From NCBI GenBank assembly GCA_905183005.1, contig CAJJDO010000099.1, positions 303,768 to 367,767 on the forward strand: DNA of 64,000 nucleotides. The letters run 5' to 3'. This DNA comes from Paramecium pentaurelia. Taxonomy: Eukaryota > Ciliophora > Oligohymenophorea > Peniculida > Parameciidae. The notes beneath the pieces are model-generated. The model was not told where the DNA came from, made no database searches, and saw only the letters and a program-made list of their open reading frames with translations. The translations under genes were made by a program, and so were the position numbers. Positions 38,995 through 52,068 of the stretch are shown here, piece after piece (the stretch's first letter is position 1; every line of letters begins with the position of its first letter).

Positions 38995-41170
38995 ATGAGT
39001 GTTTACGACGACATTCTAGAAGATCACGAAGTACAAAGAGATATGTGAGATTTTTAGGGAGAATCGAAACCTTGTTTTTCCTTACCTTTTGGATGAAATT
39101 CTTTTTCACTTTAGTTGCAGTAATTATAATAATATTAACAAAAGAAAGAATTCTTAAATCTGGATAAAATTGGAGGAAAAAAGGACATAGGTGAGGTATT
39201 TAGGATCTAGAATTATCAAATACTTTTTGATGACAGAAATAATAAATAATTGATTAGAATTCTAAGAGGTCCAATTCCAATATAGAGTAAGTACTTTTAG
39301 ATTTTATTAGAAGATGTGGCAATCTAATAATCAAGTTAAGGTGATACAGGTTAAAAAAATACAATTTAAGATAGGAGACTTTATGAAGATTCCGGTTCTA
39401 GATTAAAGGTGTATCAACTTGAAAGATATAATAAAGCTATATCATAATAAATTCTACACATTATAACTTTTTGGAATCATCATGAAGTAGAGTGCTTTAA
39501 GGGGTCAAAATTATTGGACTTTGTATTGTTTATTGAAATGAGTAGAGAATTTATATGAGATATCAATGAAAGCAAAATAAATAGGCACTTAAAATTATTC
39601 GTTGAGAAGGTATGTAAAACTAATAATACTTTTATTTGGTTAAATTTATGGAATAGAAATTTTTGAATGGCTCTAGGTAGATTGTTTGGATGTATATAGA
39701 TGTGGATCAGGTCAGTTTCATTTCAAAAATATGGACTTAGAGTTTAGCGAAGAGGTGAATATATATACTCACAACCATATAATAGGAAAAGTATCTGTTT
39801 AGAATTTTTAACAGAGTATTTTTTTTTGAATTAATAAGAAAGAGAGCTTAGCAAGTCTTTCGAAGTTATAATTTCTTCAATGTATATTCTAATATGTTCA
39901 TGATCAAATAACTTAGAAAAGGGAATGATTCATGGTTAGTCATTAAACCTTGAGTAGATACATATTTGATAAATTAGTGAAAAAGATTAAAATGAAGTTG
40001 GAGAACTTTTCAAATAAGGATAAATGAATCAAAAATAATTTTTAAGATTTCAAATTTTGTGATCTCCTTATGAAGTGACATTAATTATAAATAAATTACT
40101 TTCTGAGAATATAGCTAATCTATTAATGTAAGAAGCAAAGGAATTTCATCTTATTGTTAAGAAAAAGAAGACAGAGTTTATAGGAAAATTGGAAATAGAA
40201 ATTTGGCTTAGATAAATTCATAATAAAAGTGAAAATTAAGAAATATTTGATAAAAAAGAATTAAGAAATTATTCTCGAGAATAAAGATAAAGATACTATT
40301 TACTTGTATTATACTAAAAAGAGAAATAGGAATAGTAAATTTTAGGTATTAGGGATATTTAGATTTTAATTAGAAGTTTCCAATAATCTGATTATAAAAG
40401 GAATATAAGTTAATTTTACAAAATTAAAAAATCAATTATTTAAAAACAGTGATCAACTGTGTTTTAATCAGAGTGGCATTGAATAAATAGAAAAAATAAA
40501 TGATAGATTGGTATTTTTAAGAAGAAGAATTTATTAGAAAGCGTTAAAGAAATTCTTCTTTTCCTTACAATAGGATATCGATTTGATTCGAAAAAAATTG
40601 AATTTCGTATTGAAAGAAGGAGAAAAGATAAAATAAGGAAGGATTAGGTAAAAAGAATGGAAATAGAAACTATTAAAATATATTTATTAGAAGATTTTGA
40701 GTAGATCAGAAGAATATGCAATAGAGAAATATCATAAAAAACCTAATAATTTTCGTTTTAATTTTACTTGATATAATAAGACTTAGAGATGTATTTTTGG
40801 AATGAGACATATTCCTTTGAACGAATTGCATCTAACCTAATTTAGGAAACATAAACCCCTTAATAATTTAAATTCATATAACAAAATTTTTAGTTTATCC
40901 ATATTAGTTTAAATATTGGAGATAGTGATAATCTGGATAGATAGGATTTATCTCACAAATAGAAGGATTAGTTAAAATGAAAAAAAGTACTATTTACAGA
41001 TATATCGAATGCATCTAAAACTGTAATTAGAAAATTATGATTTGACTTAAAAAAGCAACAGAATTGATAGATTGAGAAGAATAAGAATTTGCAAAATATC
41101 TGAGGGAAGCATTAAGAAATATGTAAAAGAAAGAAAAGGATATATTAGATGGCATTCTAATAAATTACAA
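38995..41170 (+). pseudogene. Large unidentified coding relic
   Basis: Begins with MSVYDDILEDHE at ATG 38995. A 27-nt GTA...TAG intron may follow (39028-39054). The frame then continues through a TGA into LDKIGGKKDIGEVFRIQNYQ and QLIRILRGPIPIQSKYFQIL, ending at MSREFI. Coding-like sequence resumes in another frame (QVDCLDVYRCGSGQFHFKNM) and again further on (NKLLSENIANLLMQEAKEFH, IGKLEIEIWLRQIHNKSE). About 2 kb of such blocks, broken by TGAs and frameshifts, indicates a decayed gene or element of 600-700 codons. I do not recognise the family. Part of the 3' end also has long open frames on the other strand, so strand assignment is weaker after 40700. Confidence 0.45.
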
Positions 41171-41671
41171 ATATTAAGAAAATAGATACCATTTAACATT
41201 TTAGCCTTACCAAGAAATTAATACTTGTTTTTTCACATCTCTCAAATCCTGTTTGAATAGATGTAAGTAACTCTAAATATTCTTCATTCCCTTTTAAAGT
41301 AATCAATCGATTTGATCTTTTATTTTTCATAATTTTGTTTTAGTATATCCAAAAAATGATTTATGTAGTTCTCTTAAATTGAATTATTAGGTCATAAGAT
41401 ATTACTTATTTGTTAAGTTTATAGACTAGAATAACAATATTCAATAATTTTAGAGAACATTTTTATTTTTTTAATTCAAAGCTTATATTTTATACTTTCA
41501 TTAGGAGTATTTTTAGTGATATATGCATAAACATTATATTAGAATTAGAGTATTTTAATTATTAAACGGTATAGAAGTCGAACTACTATTCCTATTAGAA
41601 TTAAACTATGTTATTTTTATATTTCTAAAAATCTTAGTCTTAATGCTTTTATATATAGAATGTTATTATGA
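41171..41671. other. Stretch with minus-strand open blocks
   Basis: Minus-strand ciliate-code text near 41230-41350 (LITLKGNEEYLELLTSIQTG) is protein-like but isolated; possibly another relic. Otherwise nothing supported. Confidence 0.3.
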
Positions 41672-42300
41672 GAGCACTTTGAGTAAAATATTTAATAAAA
41701 AAGTGTAATCTACAGTTTTTATACACTAAAAATATTTAAGTAATTTATTGCAAGAATGTAAACTATTAAAGTTAAAATTTTTAATTATGAAATAAAAGGA
41801 GGGCTGTCTAAAAATAAGTTAATAATATAAATTATCTTAAGATTAAATATGAATACATAAAAAGATTTTGTACCTAAAATTCTTAATGATTCTATATTAA
41901 ACTTTATTATTCTTGAAATTAATCTAATTACAACAATGTCAAGACCATTTTTAAACATCAATAATTTAATCCGAAAATAATACAATAATTTTCTTTTAAC
42001 TTCATTGTATAAATCATGCAACAACAAAAAAAAATCTTTAAGGCTATAACTATATAAATATTTATATCTCAATCAATGCCAAAGATTGAAATTAGGTTAG
42101 TAAAACATCATCAAATTAAAGAGTAAGGCTTACCCTTGTCAAATATAATCTATAATATCTTTAGGCATTTAAATATTAATGCTAAATATATATTATATAT
42201 ATATGACATCAATTTTAATTTTTTTAAAATTTTTCTTGAAAGTTAATACTATTTAAGGATTTTTAAATTCATTCTAATTAATAATATCATTGTAATTTAA
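41672..42300. repeat. 629-bp direct repeat, copy 1, ending at a gap
   Basis: Appears identical to 42805-43433; the two copies flank the N run 42301-42804. Probably the same sequence at two contig ends. A 95-codon standard-code frame (minus strand, 41785-42072) is therefore duplicated at 42918-43205; no motif in it. Confidence 0.85.
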
Positions 42301-42804
42301 NNNNNNNNNNNNNNNNNNNNNNNNNNNNNNNNNNNNNNNNNNNNNNNNNNNNNNNNNNNNNNNNNNNNNNNNNNNNNNNNNNNNNNNNNNNNNNNNNNNN
42401 NNNNNNNNNNNNNNNNNNNNNNNNNNNNNNNNNNNNNNNNNNNNNNNNNNNNNNNNNNNNNNNNNNNNNNNNNNNNNNNNNNNNNNNNNNNNNNNNNNNN
42501 NNNNNNNNNNNNNNNNNNNNNNNNNNNNNNNNNNNNNNNNNNNNNNNNNNNNNNNNNNNNNNNNNNNNNNNNNNNNNNNNNNNNNNNNNNNNNNNNNNNN
42601 NNNNNNNNNNNNNNNNNNNNNNNNNNNNNNNNNNNNNNNNNNNNNNNNNNNNNNNNNNNNNNNNNNNNNNNNNNNNNNNNNNNNNNNNNNNNNNNNNNNN
42701 NNNNNNNNNNNNNNNNNNNNNNNNNNNNNNNNNNNNNNNNNNNNNNNNNNNNNNNNNNNNNNNNNNNNNNNNNNNNNNNNNNNNNNNNNNNNNNNNNNNN
42801 NNNN
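42301..42804. other. Assembly gap (504 N)
   Basis: Run of N between two identical 629-bp segments; its size is likely fictitious. Confidence 0.99.
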
Positions 42805-43433
42805 GAGCACTTTGAGTAAAATATTTAATAAAAAAGTGTAATCTACAGTTTTTATACACTAAAAATATTTAAGTAATTTATTGCAAGAATGTAAACTATT
42901 AAAGTTAAAATTTTTAATTATGAAATAAAAGGAGGGCTGTCTAAAAATAAGTTAATAATATAAATTATCTTAAGATTAAATATGAATACATAAAAAGATT
43001 TTGTACCTAAAATTCTTAATGATTCTATATTAAACTTTATTATTCTTGAAATTAATCTAATTACAACAATGTCAAGACCATTTTTAAACATCAATAATTT
43101 AATCCGAAAATAATACAATAATTTTCTTTTAACTTCATTGTATAAATCATGCAACAACAAAAAAAAATCTTTAAGGCTATAACTATATAAATATTTATAT
43201 CTCAATCAATGCCAAAGATTGAAATTAGGTTAGTAAAACATCATCAAATTAAAGAGTAAGGCTTACCCTTGTCAAATATAATCTATAATATCTTTAGGCA
43301 TTTAAATATTAATGCTAAATATATATTATATATATATGACATCAATTTTAATTTTTTTAAAATTTTTCTTGAAAGTTAATACTATTTAAGGATTTTTAAA
43401 TTCATTCTAATTAATAATATCATTGTAATTTAA
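42805..43433. repeat. 629-bp direct repeat, copy 2, starting at a gap
   Basis: Second copy of 41672-42300, starting at the first base after the gap. Confidence 0.85.
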
Positions 43434-45113
43434 AGATGCAATATATATTGAAAATCTTTAAAATGTGTTTTGAATTAATAAGGAGATGTTGATCTAATTT
43501 CAAAATAGATATTTTGATAGTCTTATTTTAATTGGATTTATTATCATTAAATTTTGCCTATTTGATACTATAAATATCAAATAATTTTTTATGTATAGAA
43601 ATTCAAGATACCAGAAATTTAGATTACTAAATTTACAACCTATTAGAAATATTATCTATAATGTAATTATATTTTTTTTAAATTAAATATAGAAAATATA
43701 TTTAACAGACAGGAAGTAATTAGTAATAATCTAAACTGGTTTTCATTTGTTTATTCTAATTGATCGAATTGTAAAAAAGGTTCATAAATATTTCTTTTAG
43801 TTTTGAGATTATTAAATATTAATGAAATTGAAAAAGCATTTTGATTTGGCTTAAGAGAGGTTGCTGAAGTTATGTCACTAAATAGATTCAAGAATTTGAA
43901 TTAAATTATAGTTTGCTTATATATTTTAATGATTGAAGGAGAGGTTATTTCAATTATAGTCTTCGGTATATTACAATTATGAGATGGCTTCCATTTATCT
44001 TGAAAAATCAATGATGTTCATAATTTTTATTTTAAGAAATTCATATTAAATTAATCAATTTACCTAAAGTAAATCATCAAAGTAATTTTATATTGATTTA
44101 GCTTAATATTATAAGCTGTATTTTCATATTTTCGATTATAAAATTCTTAATTGTAACAATAAAAATTAGATTATTAGATAATAATATATCCAGTTTTTCA
44201 ATAATTATTTTTCATTTGACATATATGATGAAATTAAAACAAGTTTATTAGACCAAATTGTTCTTAATTAAATAAATAAGAACAAATGATGATTAATTGA
44301 AGATACATATCATTCTTAATCATTGTTACCCAAATTGTCATATATTAAGGAAAGGAATAACATGAGGAAGCAATAAATCTATTAGATAGTGCATTATTCA
44401 TTAATTCCAAACATGTTGGTTTATTAAATAAATAAGTATTCAAAGAATAAAAAAAAAGTAAAAGAATTTATTATTCTAAAAATTGATTATAAATTTGAGC
44501 ATTTCAAACAAATTTATAATATCGATTAATAAAGCTTATACTATAGTTTCGAGACATATTAGATACAAAAGGTAATTTAATTTTTCTAATATAAATGAAT
44601 CATTTGATTCTATTAAATCCTAATCATGATTTATCATTTGGCAGCAAATGTTTAATATATTTTTATTTATAATTTTTATGAATAGTTAATTAAAGATAAT
44701 AATGAAGATTGCATTTAAATTAAGAAAATTTAATTTGATTGTGCATCTGAATATCTCAAATTGTGAATAAGAATTAATGAATTTCATGTTTCATTTGAGT
44801 AAGCTCCATCTAATTTTTAGATGAATTATTTCTAAGGATAAAAAAGGTGGAAATATGATATATCAACCAATTCACTACCAAGGAATGGAGTATGTAAAAG
44901 GAAATATTTTGTGAAAGTACCTAAAGAAATTAAAATTTTATTTAAAGTATATTTTATTTATAGATACCTCCTTAAGATAAAATATTTAAATAATTGATAT
45001 TAAGTTTTTATTTCTTTTTTAATTCTAAAAAATTCAAAAGAAATAATTGTATGACAGAATATTAAATTCTTTACCAATTCTAATTTTTCGTCTAATCTTT
45101 TAATATCCTAGCA
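43434..45113. other. Gene-poor stretch
   Basis: Contains one TPR-like relic (listed) and a weak plus-strand block around 44700-44990 that includes INEFHVSFEQAPSNFQMNYF. Nothing else supported. Confidence 0.35.
44352..44486 (+). pseudogene. Isolated TPR-like unit, relic
   Basis: The block reads HEEAINLLDSALFINSKHVG, closely matching the second helix and turn of a TPR unit (YEEAINLLDKAL.INPKHVG). Only one unit is preserved, followed by low-complexity Lys/Asn-rich sequence to TGA 44484-44486. It is probably a remnant of a TPR gene like the one at 21505. Confidence 0.35.
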
Positions 45114-45386
45114 ATGGCTATATTTATCACAGCACCACTATTCCATGCAATCCAAATTAGATTGGAGAGACCACATCATTAGATTACTGAGACATACTTC
45201 CCACTCATCTATTATCATATCCCAGTCTCAATTCTAATCAAAGCTTATCTAAAAACGGCCCAACTATCTCTTCAGAATATACCTACCCCTAAAAAATGTA
45301 GACATATGCAAGAGAAGATCACTCTTAGTTAACGTCCTATTAGGATCCGAGCCTCAGAAATTTATGAACAAATTCAAATTAGATGA
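45114..45386 (+). pseudogene. GC-richer island with open frame, unidentified
   Basis: A 90-codon ciliate-code frame from ATG 45114 includes MAIFITAPLFHAIQIRLERP and PVSILIKAYLKTAQLSLQNI. The island, about 45100-45600, is visibly richer in G and C than its flanks, which usually marks (former) coding sequence here. The opposite strand also carries protein-like text (SDLLLHMSTFFRGRYILKR), so the coding strand is undecided; one option is the C-terminal part of another retroelement. No firm identity. Confidence 0.3.
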
Positions 45387-46739
45387 AACATTTTATGCAA
45401 TGACTTTTAATAATAATTGAACCGCTTAATTAACGAAAATTTATTACCCTGATCTACTTATATACATACATAGAGTTTAGAAAGTACCTAAATTGGATGG
45501 ATGCGCTAATAATTGCCAAGCCAGGGATCCTGTAACCCCTTCGAAAATGGTGGAAAGATTTGCGAAGTTTTAAGGAAGATTTATATCGAAATGTGATAAT
45601 CCATAATCATCGATTTATGCTCCCTTTTTTTTTATTGAATTCAAGACCTAAACACTACCATGAATATTATTTGTTAGGTTTGATTTTTGGTATCTTCTAT
45701 CCTTTAATTTTATGCTAAATAAAATCAAAATCTCTTTAGTCAAATCAGATATATTAAATCGATTAACATCTAATTAAGTGATCATTTCATCTAAAAATAG
45801 CAATAAAATTATAGGATAGAATGATAGGCAATGATTTAAACTAAAATATTCAGCTATAAGAATTAATTTTTATTACACAAGGTTTGATTATTATTTTGTT
45901 AAAGTTTTCTAATAATTGTAATCAAATCTAAAAACTTTGAATTTTTTAAGGCTATTTAATTTTTAATTGTCAGGCTATTGAAAAAATAAATCAAAAAACT
46001 GAAAATTATTAAATCACATCTTAATTAAATAATCATATTAAATCTCATCGATATTGGTTATTCTAATGAATCATCTTTTAAAGGAATGTAACATAAAACA
46101 TCCATATTCTATTACTAAGCACTATATTAACTTATACCATTATTTATTATAAATAATTATCCTTCAATTTTATTTTATCGATCTTGTTCTTCAAATAATT
46201 TTAGCTTTTATAAAATATAATAATTAGAATTTTTTTAATTAATTATACTTGAACATTAATTTTTGAATAAAATGACCTTTGAACCAAAATGAACAAGTGA
46301 TATAGATTAAATAATAAAGACTAGAAAAGCAGATCTAAAAGAAAAAGGTATTCGATAGATAATTGATAACTCAATAAAAAATTGTAATGTTAAAAGACTG
46401 AATAATAAATTTAGATTTGATCCACAAACAAAACCGGAAATAAGTTAGTTAATTTTATGAGAATGATCAATAACCCAAACAAAATAGAAATATTTTTAAA
46501 TATCAAATAATAAATATAAATTATTAATTATTAAAACTTTTTAGCATAATATTGAATTTTTCTGTATTCTTAATGAATAAAGCTATGAATGAACTTATAT
46601 GATTTCCCACTCTCCAATGCCAATTACAATCTACCACCAAATCTGAACGAAGTCCTGTTCTCATCTTCCAGGTACTTTTTATTTGAAGTGTAAAAAATAA
46701 AGGAAAGTAGTAAAAAAATAATAATTAAAAAAAAAGTAA
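45387..46739. other. Rest of the GC-richer island, then AT-rich flank
   Basis: Up to about 45600 the GC-richer island continues with no clear frame. From there to the WD40 start nothing is supported. Confidence 0.35.
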
Positions 46740-48299
46740 ATGAATTGCACTCAACATATAAAATTTCCAATAACTTCCATTTGTATTGCCCCTCACTAAT
46801 GCTAATGCAAAAGAAAACTTTGCATTGATTGCCAATATCAACATGGAGTTGATATTATATATACAGTACCGACTCATAGATTTAGAGATATGGTTATAAA
46901 GGAAATAAAAGAATCTAAGATTGATCAAAATCCTGAATTCACCGAATAAAGAAAGAATTTTTTAAAGATTCTCTCTCAAATTGAAAGCATGCTTAAGAAT
47001 ACTTGGCAAAAGTTAAATGAATCAATCAAAAAAATATATGATACAATTGAAATGTAGGATAAATCATTTTTGAAAATCATGAACGACAATTTCAATCCTA
47101 AAGATTTGTCAAATACTGACTTAGAGAAATTAGTATAAATTGTATAAGGAAAAAAATTAAACGAATGGAAAACATAGAAGAATTCTTATTTTTAGAAGTT
47201 ATAAAATTTAAAGGAGTGTTTGGAGAAAGCAATTTAGGCTTCTAATGATAAGTTGAAGAAAGACATGAAAGAAAATGTTCCATTAGATATTAAAGCAAAA
47301 TAATAATAAAATATAATTGAAACTCCATCTTAACTCATTCTTAAACCATTTAGTTATTAGATAATATAAGCTAATTCTATTAAATAACAAGAATCTTGTT
47401 GGGCAGTTGCTATTATTAAAGATTGTTCACTTATAGCAATAGTGTGTAATAAATTAATTAAAATATATGAATTCAAATAAGGAATGGTGAAATTAAATCA
47501 AGTTTTAAATTAACATTAGAGTGATGTTTACACTTTAAATTTTATGAAATAATCAAATTAATTGATTTCTGGAGATTAAGGATCTATTTTGATTTGGTTA
47601 TATAATAATAATAAGAATTCATGGATTTATTCATAAACTATTAAAGGTCATAGTAATTGTATTAGATGCATTATTTTGAATAATCGTGAAGATCTCTTCA
47701 TATCTAGTAGTAATGATAAGACGATTAAGTTTTGGGTTAAAAAGAATCAATGGATCTGTTAATAAACTATTACAGATCATAGTAGTGATGTCTATTAATT
47801 AAGTTTAAATGATTTACAAAATCAAGTTATATCTTGTGGAGAGGATAAATTGATATTAGTAATTGAGTAATCAGAACCTAATAAAAATTGGATTGTAAAA
47901 TAAAAAATACAAGTTGATTGTTATGGATATCGATTATGTTTTATCAACAATAATCTATTCACATTTTAACCTAAGTATGGAAATTTGATGTATGTTTATG
48001 AGATGAATAGTGTAAGTAAATAATTCACAAAATCAAAAGATATTACAATATATCAAGGAAATGAAGGTTGTCGATTATTTCCATAATAATTTATTAAATA
48101 AAAATAATTACTTGTGAATAAGCATGACAAATATGTAAATTTAATAAGATTTACAGAAAATGCTGAATTTAAAGTTGAGTAATCTATTGAGTTTAGCACA
48201 AATTATGTATATGGATAATTGAGTGATGATGGGTAATATTTGATTACTTGGGATTAGACATAATAGGAAATATAAATAAGGATATTCAAAGAATAATGA
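46740..48299 (+). CDS. B-box zinc-finger / coiled-coil / WD40 protein, intact
   Basis: One open frame of 519 codons in the ciliate code, ATG 46740 to TGA 48297-48299, with no intron. Residues 3-35 form a Cys/His box (C3, H6, C15, C21, C23, C28, C31, H35), similar in plan to those of the 21505 and 61603 genes. A charged helical region (QIESMLKNTWQKLNESIKKI and onward) follows to about residue 190, then WD40-type repeats: QLISGDQGSILIWLY, DLFISSSNDKTIKFWVKKN, QVISCGEDKLILVIEQ and a C-terminal QLSDDGQYLITWD. The predicted role is a beta-propeller scaffold with a zinc-binding head, cytosolic, partner unknown. It is the best-preserved reference for the frameshifted paralogue at 33704. Confidence 0.85.
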
Positions 48300-49290
48300 G
48301 ATAATTATTTTATTAAATATAAATCTAAAAGTTAATATTATTTTATTATTTTTTGTCTGAATTTTCGCTAAAAAAAATAAGCCTTGAAACAAATTTGGAG
48401 ATAATTAAAATCACAATAATCATTTCAACAATATATTTTTGTTTAGATAAATCACAAATTTCTAAATAAAATATTAATTAATTATATTCTTATCTCATCT
48501 GTTTGCTTTATCATTTGGTTTGAATCATTTTGATGGTTGACAATATATTGGTTCAGCTTCTATATAAATAATCTTATCATTAGTTTGAATTCAAAAAAGT
48601 AATTTTTGCATTATCATTAAGATTATGTTTTTATATCTGTTTACTTTAACATATAAACTAATTGGAGCAAAAAAATTTCGATTAGTAAATGTGATCAATT
48701 AGTAAAATAATATTAAGCAGTTTTAATCCATTTATAACTTAAACATCCAAAACCATTCTTAGACTTTTTTTCAGTAAATATAAATTTTGATTTAAAAGTA
48801 ACATTTTTGGCTCAAAGAATACAACTTTTTTCCTTTAATGACTTCTTGAGTATCTTATTTTTTTATATAAAAACAATATTCTTGATTGTTGAATCTTTTC
48901 TGAGACAATGAGATTGGAAGGAAGAATTTGACCAGAGAGAAGCATAGAAATTTACCAGTAATTGCGATCTGAAAGCTTTTTAAACATGAAGAGGCGGTTT
49001 CCTTGTTTATCACTGAATATGGGATACAATTTTGGTTGGACTACCAAATGATTAGGGACTTCCATTCTTTGATATATGAGGATAAAAATTGATCTTGTCG
49101 TTTAGAAAAAAAGGATCCTTACTTATTTCACAATTTGAAAATTTTTCCAACACTCACTTATGGTGGTTAAAAGCATCTCCACAAAGACTCATAAAAAGAA
49201 TAAAATTTATAATAATAGATTATTATATAACAATTAAGAATTCAAATTCATGTTCAAATTAATAGATACAATTTTGATTTTTATTTAGGG
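48300..49290. other. Intergenic stretch
   Basis: No supported gene. The segment from about 48890 is somewhat less AT-rich and leads into the open frame at 49291. Confidence 0.4.
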
Positions 49291-49596
49291 TTGTTCTTTT
49301 CGAAATTAAAAAAAAAATTTTTGGGTTGGATTCTGGGAGGTCTTTGGCATTCTCCACCTCAAAGGAAGTATCCAAATTTATTTCCTGAGCTCTCAAATCA
49401 TCATTATTTAGAAAAATCCTACTTTCCACTTTCATATAACCCTTACCACAGCGGGATCGTAGGCAGAGAGGATTTTGACCCCCTCCTTAAGCCCAAAGGA
49501 ATCTCATTTAATATGGTCAGAAAGAGATGTAAAATTGATTTTATTCAGAGATTTTAAGGCACATATGAATATATTACTTATTTGTTATAAGGATGA
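49291..49596 (+). CDS. Candidate open frame in a GC-richer patch, unidentified
   Basis: About 101 codons, read through one TAA as Gln to TGA 49594-49596. The text includes FLGWILGGLWHSPPQRKYPN, LEKSYFPLSYNPYHSGIVG and REDFDPLLKPKGISFNMV. It is rich in Pro, Gly and His, unusual for chance AT-rich sequence, and base composition is visibly less AT-rich than the flanks. There is no homology I can name and no intron evidence. It could be a fragment of a decayed gene, or foreign sequence. Confidence 0.3.
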
Positions 49597-51734
49597 CAGA
49601 ATGTAAGATAATGCCATAGCCTAAATCCTTCCTTTGCCATAGAGGCTTCAGTTGTCCAAGCTTCACACTTTTGCCAAAGAGGTTTTTCGACCACCATGAA
49701 GATGCATCCTCAGAAAAATTATAAGTTATTTTTATTTTTTGATAATTATCTCCTACTATAGTATGATATATAAAAAAACTAAAAATTAATTTCTTTTAAA
49801 TTTATGCGATTATTTTATTTTTTTAATAACAGCATTTTAGTTCCTTAAAAAGTTACAATTGAATCATTAATTTATATGGTTATTAACTTTAGCAAATTTC
49901 AAAAACCTATTTGGTAAGTACCCTAAGTATGATTATTTTCTTATTTAGGAAAAAAGGTTAATGTGATATTTTCTTGATATTAAGCTTCTTATCTAATTTC
50001 TTATTTAAAATTAGAACTAATGATTCTTAAATTTTTATTTAAAAATATTTTCATGCTATTTTTGTTAATCGGCAAAATGTTTGAGGATAAAGATTTAGTA
50101 AGGACTAAATTATCTACTCCATTAATATAAATATACAATTTTAGTTTTACATTTTTGACAGAAAATTGCAATAATTGTACTCTTCATAATTTAACAAATA
50201 ATAGGGTACGTTCTCCACAGATTATGGTGAAAATTGTTCGAAGAAGATCCAATCTAAAAAATAATTTTTAAATCAATTTTTGAAAAATTATTTTTTAATG
50301 TTCATAATTGTAAATCTCAAATTTATTCAATTTCTATCATAAAAATCTAATAATTGTTTCATCCTAAATTAACTTAATTCTAAATTTATATATAGTATAT
50401 TTATCTAATTTAGATTGATATAGTTTTCTATATTAAGAATGAAGGGTGCAGGTTTATTTGTAATTTTTATTTATGATTATCATTCCAAATTCCCAAATGA
50501 AAATAAAATTTTAGAAAGCAGCGTTTTGTCTGGCTTAAGAATGTAAAAATTCAATACTACACTCTATTATTTGAATTATTTTTGTATTAACCAAAAATGG
50601 TTTGATATAAATTTATTTTTTTCTTTTTGTTAGGAAAAAATGATATATAATTAAAAAAGCAAACAAATAAAAATTATTTATTTATAAATGATTTTAATTA
50701 GCATAATTAATTGTTTTAAAATTTGCAACAAAAATGTGAATAAATTTTATTGATTTCATTAAAAAGCTAAATTATTTTTATGATAAATTTGGAAGAATTC
50801 ATCAAAAAAAAACCTGTTTAAATTAATAATTTAACATAATATGATGATATTTATTCAAATTAATTAAATCTTCTGGTATGCCTCTTATATATCAGCCCTT
50901 GACTCTTAACCCATTTTGATTTCAAATTCTAAGAAGTAAATAATAAGACATTTTTCGAATACTCAATCATGAAATAAAGCAGATGGTATATAAATGTTAG
51001 AGTTTTACAATATGGCAATTGTATTAGAGATCATATTTTTATTTAGGATGTAAAAGATTACTACCTTTGGTGGTGTGTTGGTTGGTGGAAATATATTGTG
51101 TAATTATATTTAATATTTTTTGAGATGAAATCTTTTTCGAAACAGACTAAAGGTTCAATAGAGAAGAATCCACTCACAATAAGAATCCGAATAATGGAAC
51201 ATCATCATAACATTCTTCAGAAGTACAAGAAGAAATTTCTCAAAGAATATCTTATATTAAAAATTATATTTGTTTATATATTATAATATCACCAAAATAG
51301 TTTTAGATTCCTTTTTAAAAATTACAATTTTTGATAATTATTATCCACAGGGGAAAAAGTTAAAATTGTAAATTTAGCTCTATTTCAAGCAAAGGGGTAA
51401 ATTTTCACAATTCTTTATGTATGTGTAAGCAGCATTTAAAAGAGTCAAAACTATATAATCACTTAACTTTCAAGAAGATTTTAGCAGAAATTAATATCCA
51501 GACAAGAATATTCCTCACAACAGCCTAAATTTTGCTAACCTAAGAAATTTACAGTTAAATAACTACATTAAGAAATTACATAATTTTTGAAGAATCAAAC
51601 AAATGAGTAAAATTATGCAAATCTAAATTCATCTTATCATCATTTACACTATTTTCCCCTTACTAAAATATTTTTAAGACAAAATATAGAACAAATTTTA
51701 GAAGAATATTTAAAAAATTTCAATTACTCTTTTC
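49597..51734. other. Gene-poor stretch
   Basis: No supported gene. AT-rich with scattered short open blocks. Confidence 0.4.
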
Positions 51735-52068
51735 TTAAAGAAAAAAAAAAGAATAACAAGTTTCGCAACAGCTACAGATCCAATATACTTAATTAAGAAT
51801 TTTAAGATGTGATCATCCAAATCTAGTAATTATTTATTATATACATTCTTAAAAATAAAAAGTCATTCTATATTATTAAAGAATTAAAGAATGAATATGT
51901 AGAATTGAATACTCATTAGCATATTATATCTCAATTATAATCAATTCCAAATCTATATAAAGGCGGTTTTTCAAATTTACAGAAATGCATAAGATACTTA
52001 TATTCATTTAGCAGTCTATAACCCTATGATAGAGTAAAAGAAATTCAAAATTAAAAATAAAAAAGAAA
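51735..52068 (+). pseudogene. Protein-kinase N-lobe-like relic
   Basis: One frame reads SQQLQIQYTQLRILRCDHPN LVIIYYIHSQKQK, matching the alpha-C helix, the HPN turn and strand beta-4 of protein kinases. The following frame reads KSFYIIKELKNEYVEL, fitting strand beta-5 and the hinge. The offset between the two frames means a frameshift. No glycine loop upstream and no catalytic loop downstream are visible. The relic runs directly into the WD40 gene start, so it may be the decayed 5' portion of a kinase-WD40 fusion or an unrelated neighbour. Confidence 0.35.

Noticed and set aside
41476..42087. Minus-strand ciliate-code open run of about 200 codons, including the 95-codon frame at 41785-42072 and its duplicate at 42918-43205
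   Set aside because: Ile/Leu/Lys/Tyr-rich with no motif. With TGA as the only stop, open runs of this size occur by chance in such AT-rich DNA, and the duplication is an assembly effect.
46725..46928. Minus-strand 67-codon frame
   Set aside because: Antisense shadow of the zinc-box exon of the WD40 gene starting at 46740.
48141..48392. Minus-strand 83-codon frame
   Set aside because: Antisense shadow of the C-terminal part of the same WD40 gene.
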